Source: Lewinellaceae bacterium
GTDB taxonomy: Bacteria; Bacteroidota; Bacteroidia; Chitinophagales; Saprospiraceae
NCBI GenBank assembly: GCA_020636215.1
Contig: JACJYG010000009.1
Location: forward strand, 434,001-498,000
Length of the DNA: 64,000 nucleotides
Direction: 5' to 3'
The notes below the pieces were generated by a model. It was not told the DNA's origin and searched no databases. It was given only the letters and a program-made list of their open reading frames with translations. Below, one piece after another: positions 63,600 through 64,000 of the stretch. Each line of letters begins with the position of its first letter. Positions within the stretch are counted from its first letter, which is position 1. Position numbers and translations under genes: made by a program.

Positions 63600-64000
63600 T
63601 TAAACATGAAAAGGGATCAAGCCCTCCATCGGCATCTGCATCACCCGCGCCAGTTCATAGCCGTGATCCTGAGCTGACCGGGACAGCATATCCCGGAAAT
63701 AAAACCCCACCGAACCCACACAACCTACCGGAGCAGTAGTACCCAGGGGGATAACGCAATTGCGGAATAGCTGATGGAAGCGCTCCATGGCCATCTCCTG
63801 TACCCAGGGATGGGCCTGGTTCTGGTTCAGGAAGGGCGCAAAGGAGCCCAGGTAGCGGTTCGCAAAGGGCCTGCGGTACACCTGTTCGAAGATTACGCCC
63901 CGGTCCACAGAATAGGCTTTCTCCAGTTTTTGCTGCAGATCAGAAGGCAGCAGGCCATTGAGGTGAGCGCTGAGCAGTTGGCGCCCGAAGTCAGCGCCAC
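63600..64000 (-). CDS. BadF/BadG-type ATPase, N-acetylglucosamine-kinase-like (partial)
   Basis: Open to the window edge; the last ~133 residues are present. SGADFGRQLLSAHLNGLLP is the segment that follows the GDEGS motif in bacterial GlcNAc kinases. VYRRPFANRYLGSFAPFLNQ and GCVGSVGFYFRDML (adenosine-binding loop) complete the ASKHA fold C-terminus. It probably phosphorylates an amino sugar, such as GlcNAc from peptidoglycan or chitin. Convergent with the barrel gene, 35 bp apart. Confidence 0.82.
   Translation of the reverse strand, partial: GADFGRQLLSAHLNGLLPSDLQQKLEKAYSVDRGVIFEQVYRRPFANRYLGSFAPFLNQNQAHPWVQEMAMERFHQLFRNCVIPLGTTAPVGCVGSVGFYFRDMLSRSAQDHGYELARVMQMPMEGLIPFHV

Overview
The window looks like chromosomal DNA of a marine or sludge Bacteroidota, most likely a Saprospiraceae/Lewinella-type organism. 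The evidence is the style of the genes: an orphan TonB-receptor plug, a PorT-like barrel, Bacteroidota-type lipoproteins, RHS/YD-repeat proteins of the ...DYGARWYDP...D(P/V)DPLAE... kind, CHAT/nSTAND/WD40 sets, and a TAnnTTTG-like promoter element. No taxonomic marker gene is present, so this is inference.

Layout. (1) 1-9127: the end of an AraC-type regulator, then a five-gene same-strand set: CHAT protease-like protein, membrane-anchored nSTAND ATPase with TPRs, Kelch-type envelope protein, signal-peptide membrane protein and secreted WD40 protein. It resembles a conflict or surveillance system whose sensors lie in the envelope and whose effector is a caspase-like protease. (2) 9181-14580: peptidase E, a membrane protein with a TIR-like domain, two paralogous zinc-ribbon membrane proteins, a lipoprotein hydrolase, and two copies of a 160-185 bp MITE-like element. 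(3) 14858-51094: a genomic island next to tRNA-Arg(CCG). A 19-nt copy of the tRNA 3' end recurs twice in direct orientation (14858 and 28801), and each copy is followed on the minus strand by its own hairpin plus T-run, as expected from two successive integrations into one tRNA gene. (4) 51422-64000: housekeeping-type genes (ABC permease, dolichyl-phosphate-mannose-synthase-like glycosyltransferase, S2P protease with CBS domains, MFS exporter, ECF sigma factor, ATP-grasp ligase, MscS channel, patatin, outer-membrane barrel, GlcNAc-kinase-like protein).

The island is the striking part. Apart from a HepT/MntA pair, an RHH/HNH pair and two plus-strand unknowns near the tRNA, it is a minus-strand array of twelve toxin/immunity cassettes (numbered 1 to 12 here in direction of transcription, from 49562 down to 15989). 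Each has a variable C-terminal toxin domain fused to a piece of a shared RHS core, followed at once by a small immunity-type gene (lipoproteins, multi-pass membrane proteins, a SUKH protein). Toxin types include a CHAT/caspase-like peptidase, an M91-like zincin, GIY-YIG and NucA/NucB nucleases, a toxin-44-like domain, two lipase-like hydrolases, an RNase-like domain and several unknowns. No cassette keeps a recognisable secretion N-terminus, so the array looks like a silent reservoir of tips that would need recombination into a full-length gene elsewhere.

Between some cassettes lies a repeated non-coding element (copies at 18677, 32812 and 46003) with strong hairpins that show compensatory base changes between copies. 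The RHS cores are also peppered with 27-39 nt palindromic insertions at a few fixed positions. Degenerate IS21, IS4 and IS1182 elements have landed in the array; two leave clear target duplications whose removal rebuilds the interrupted gene. One toxin gene is broken by an exact 26-bp tandem duplication that would restore the frame if one copy were lost.
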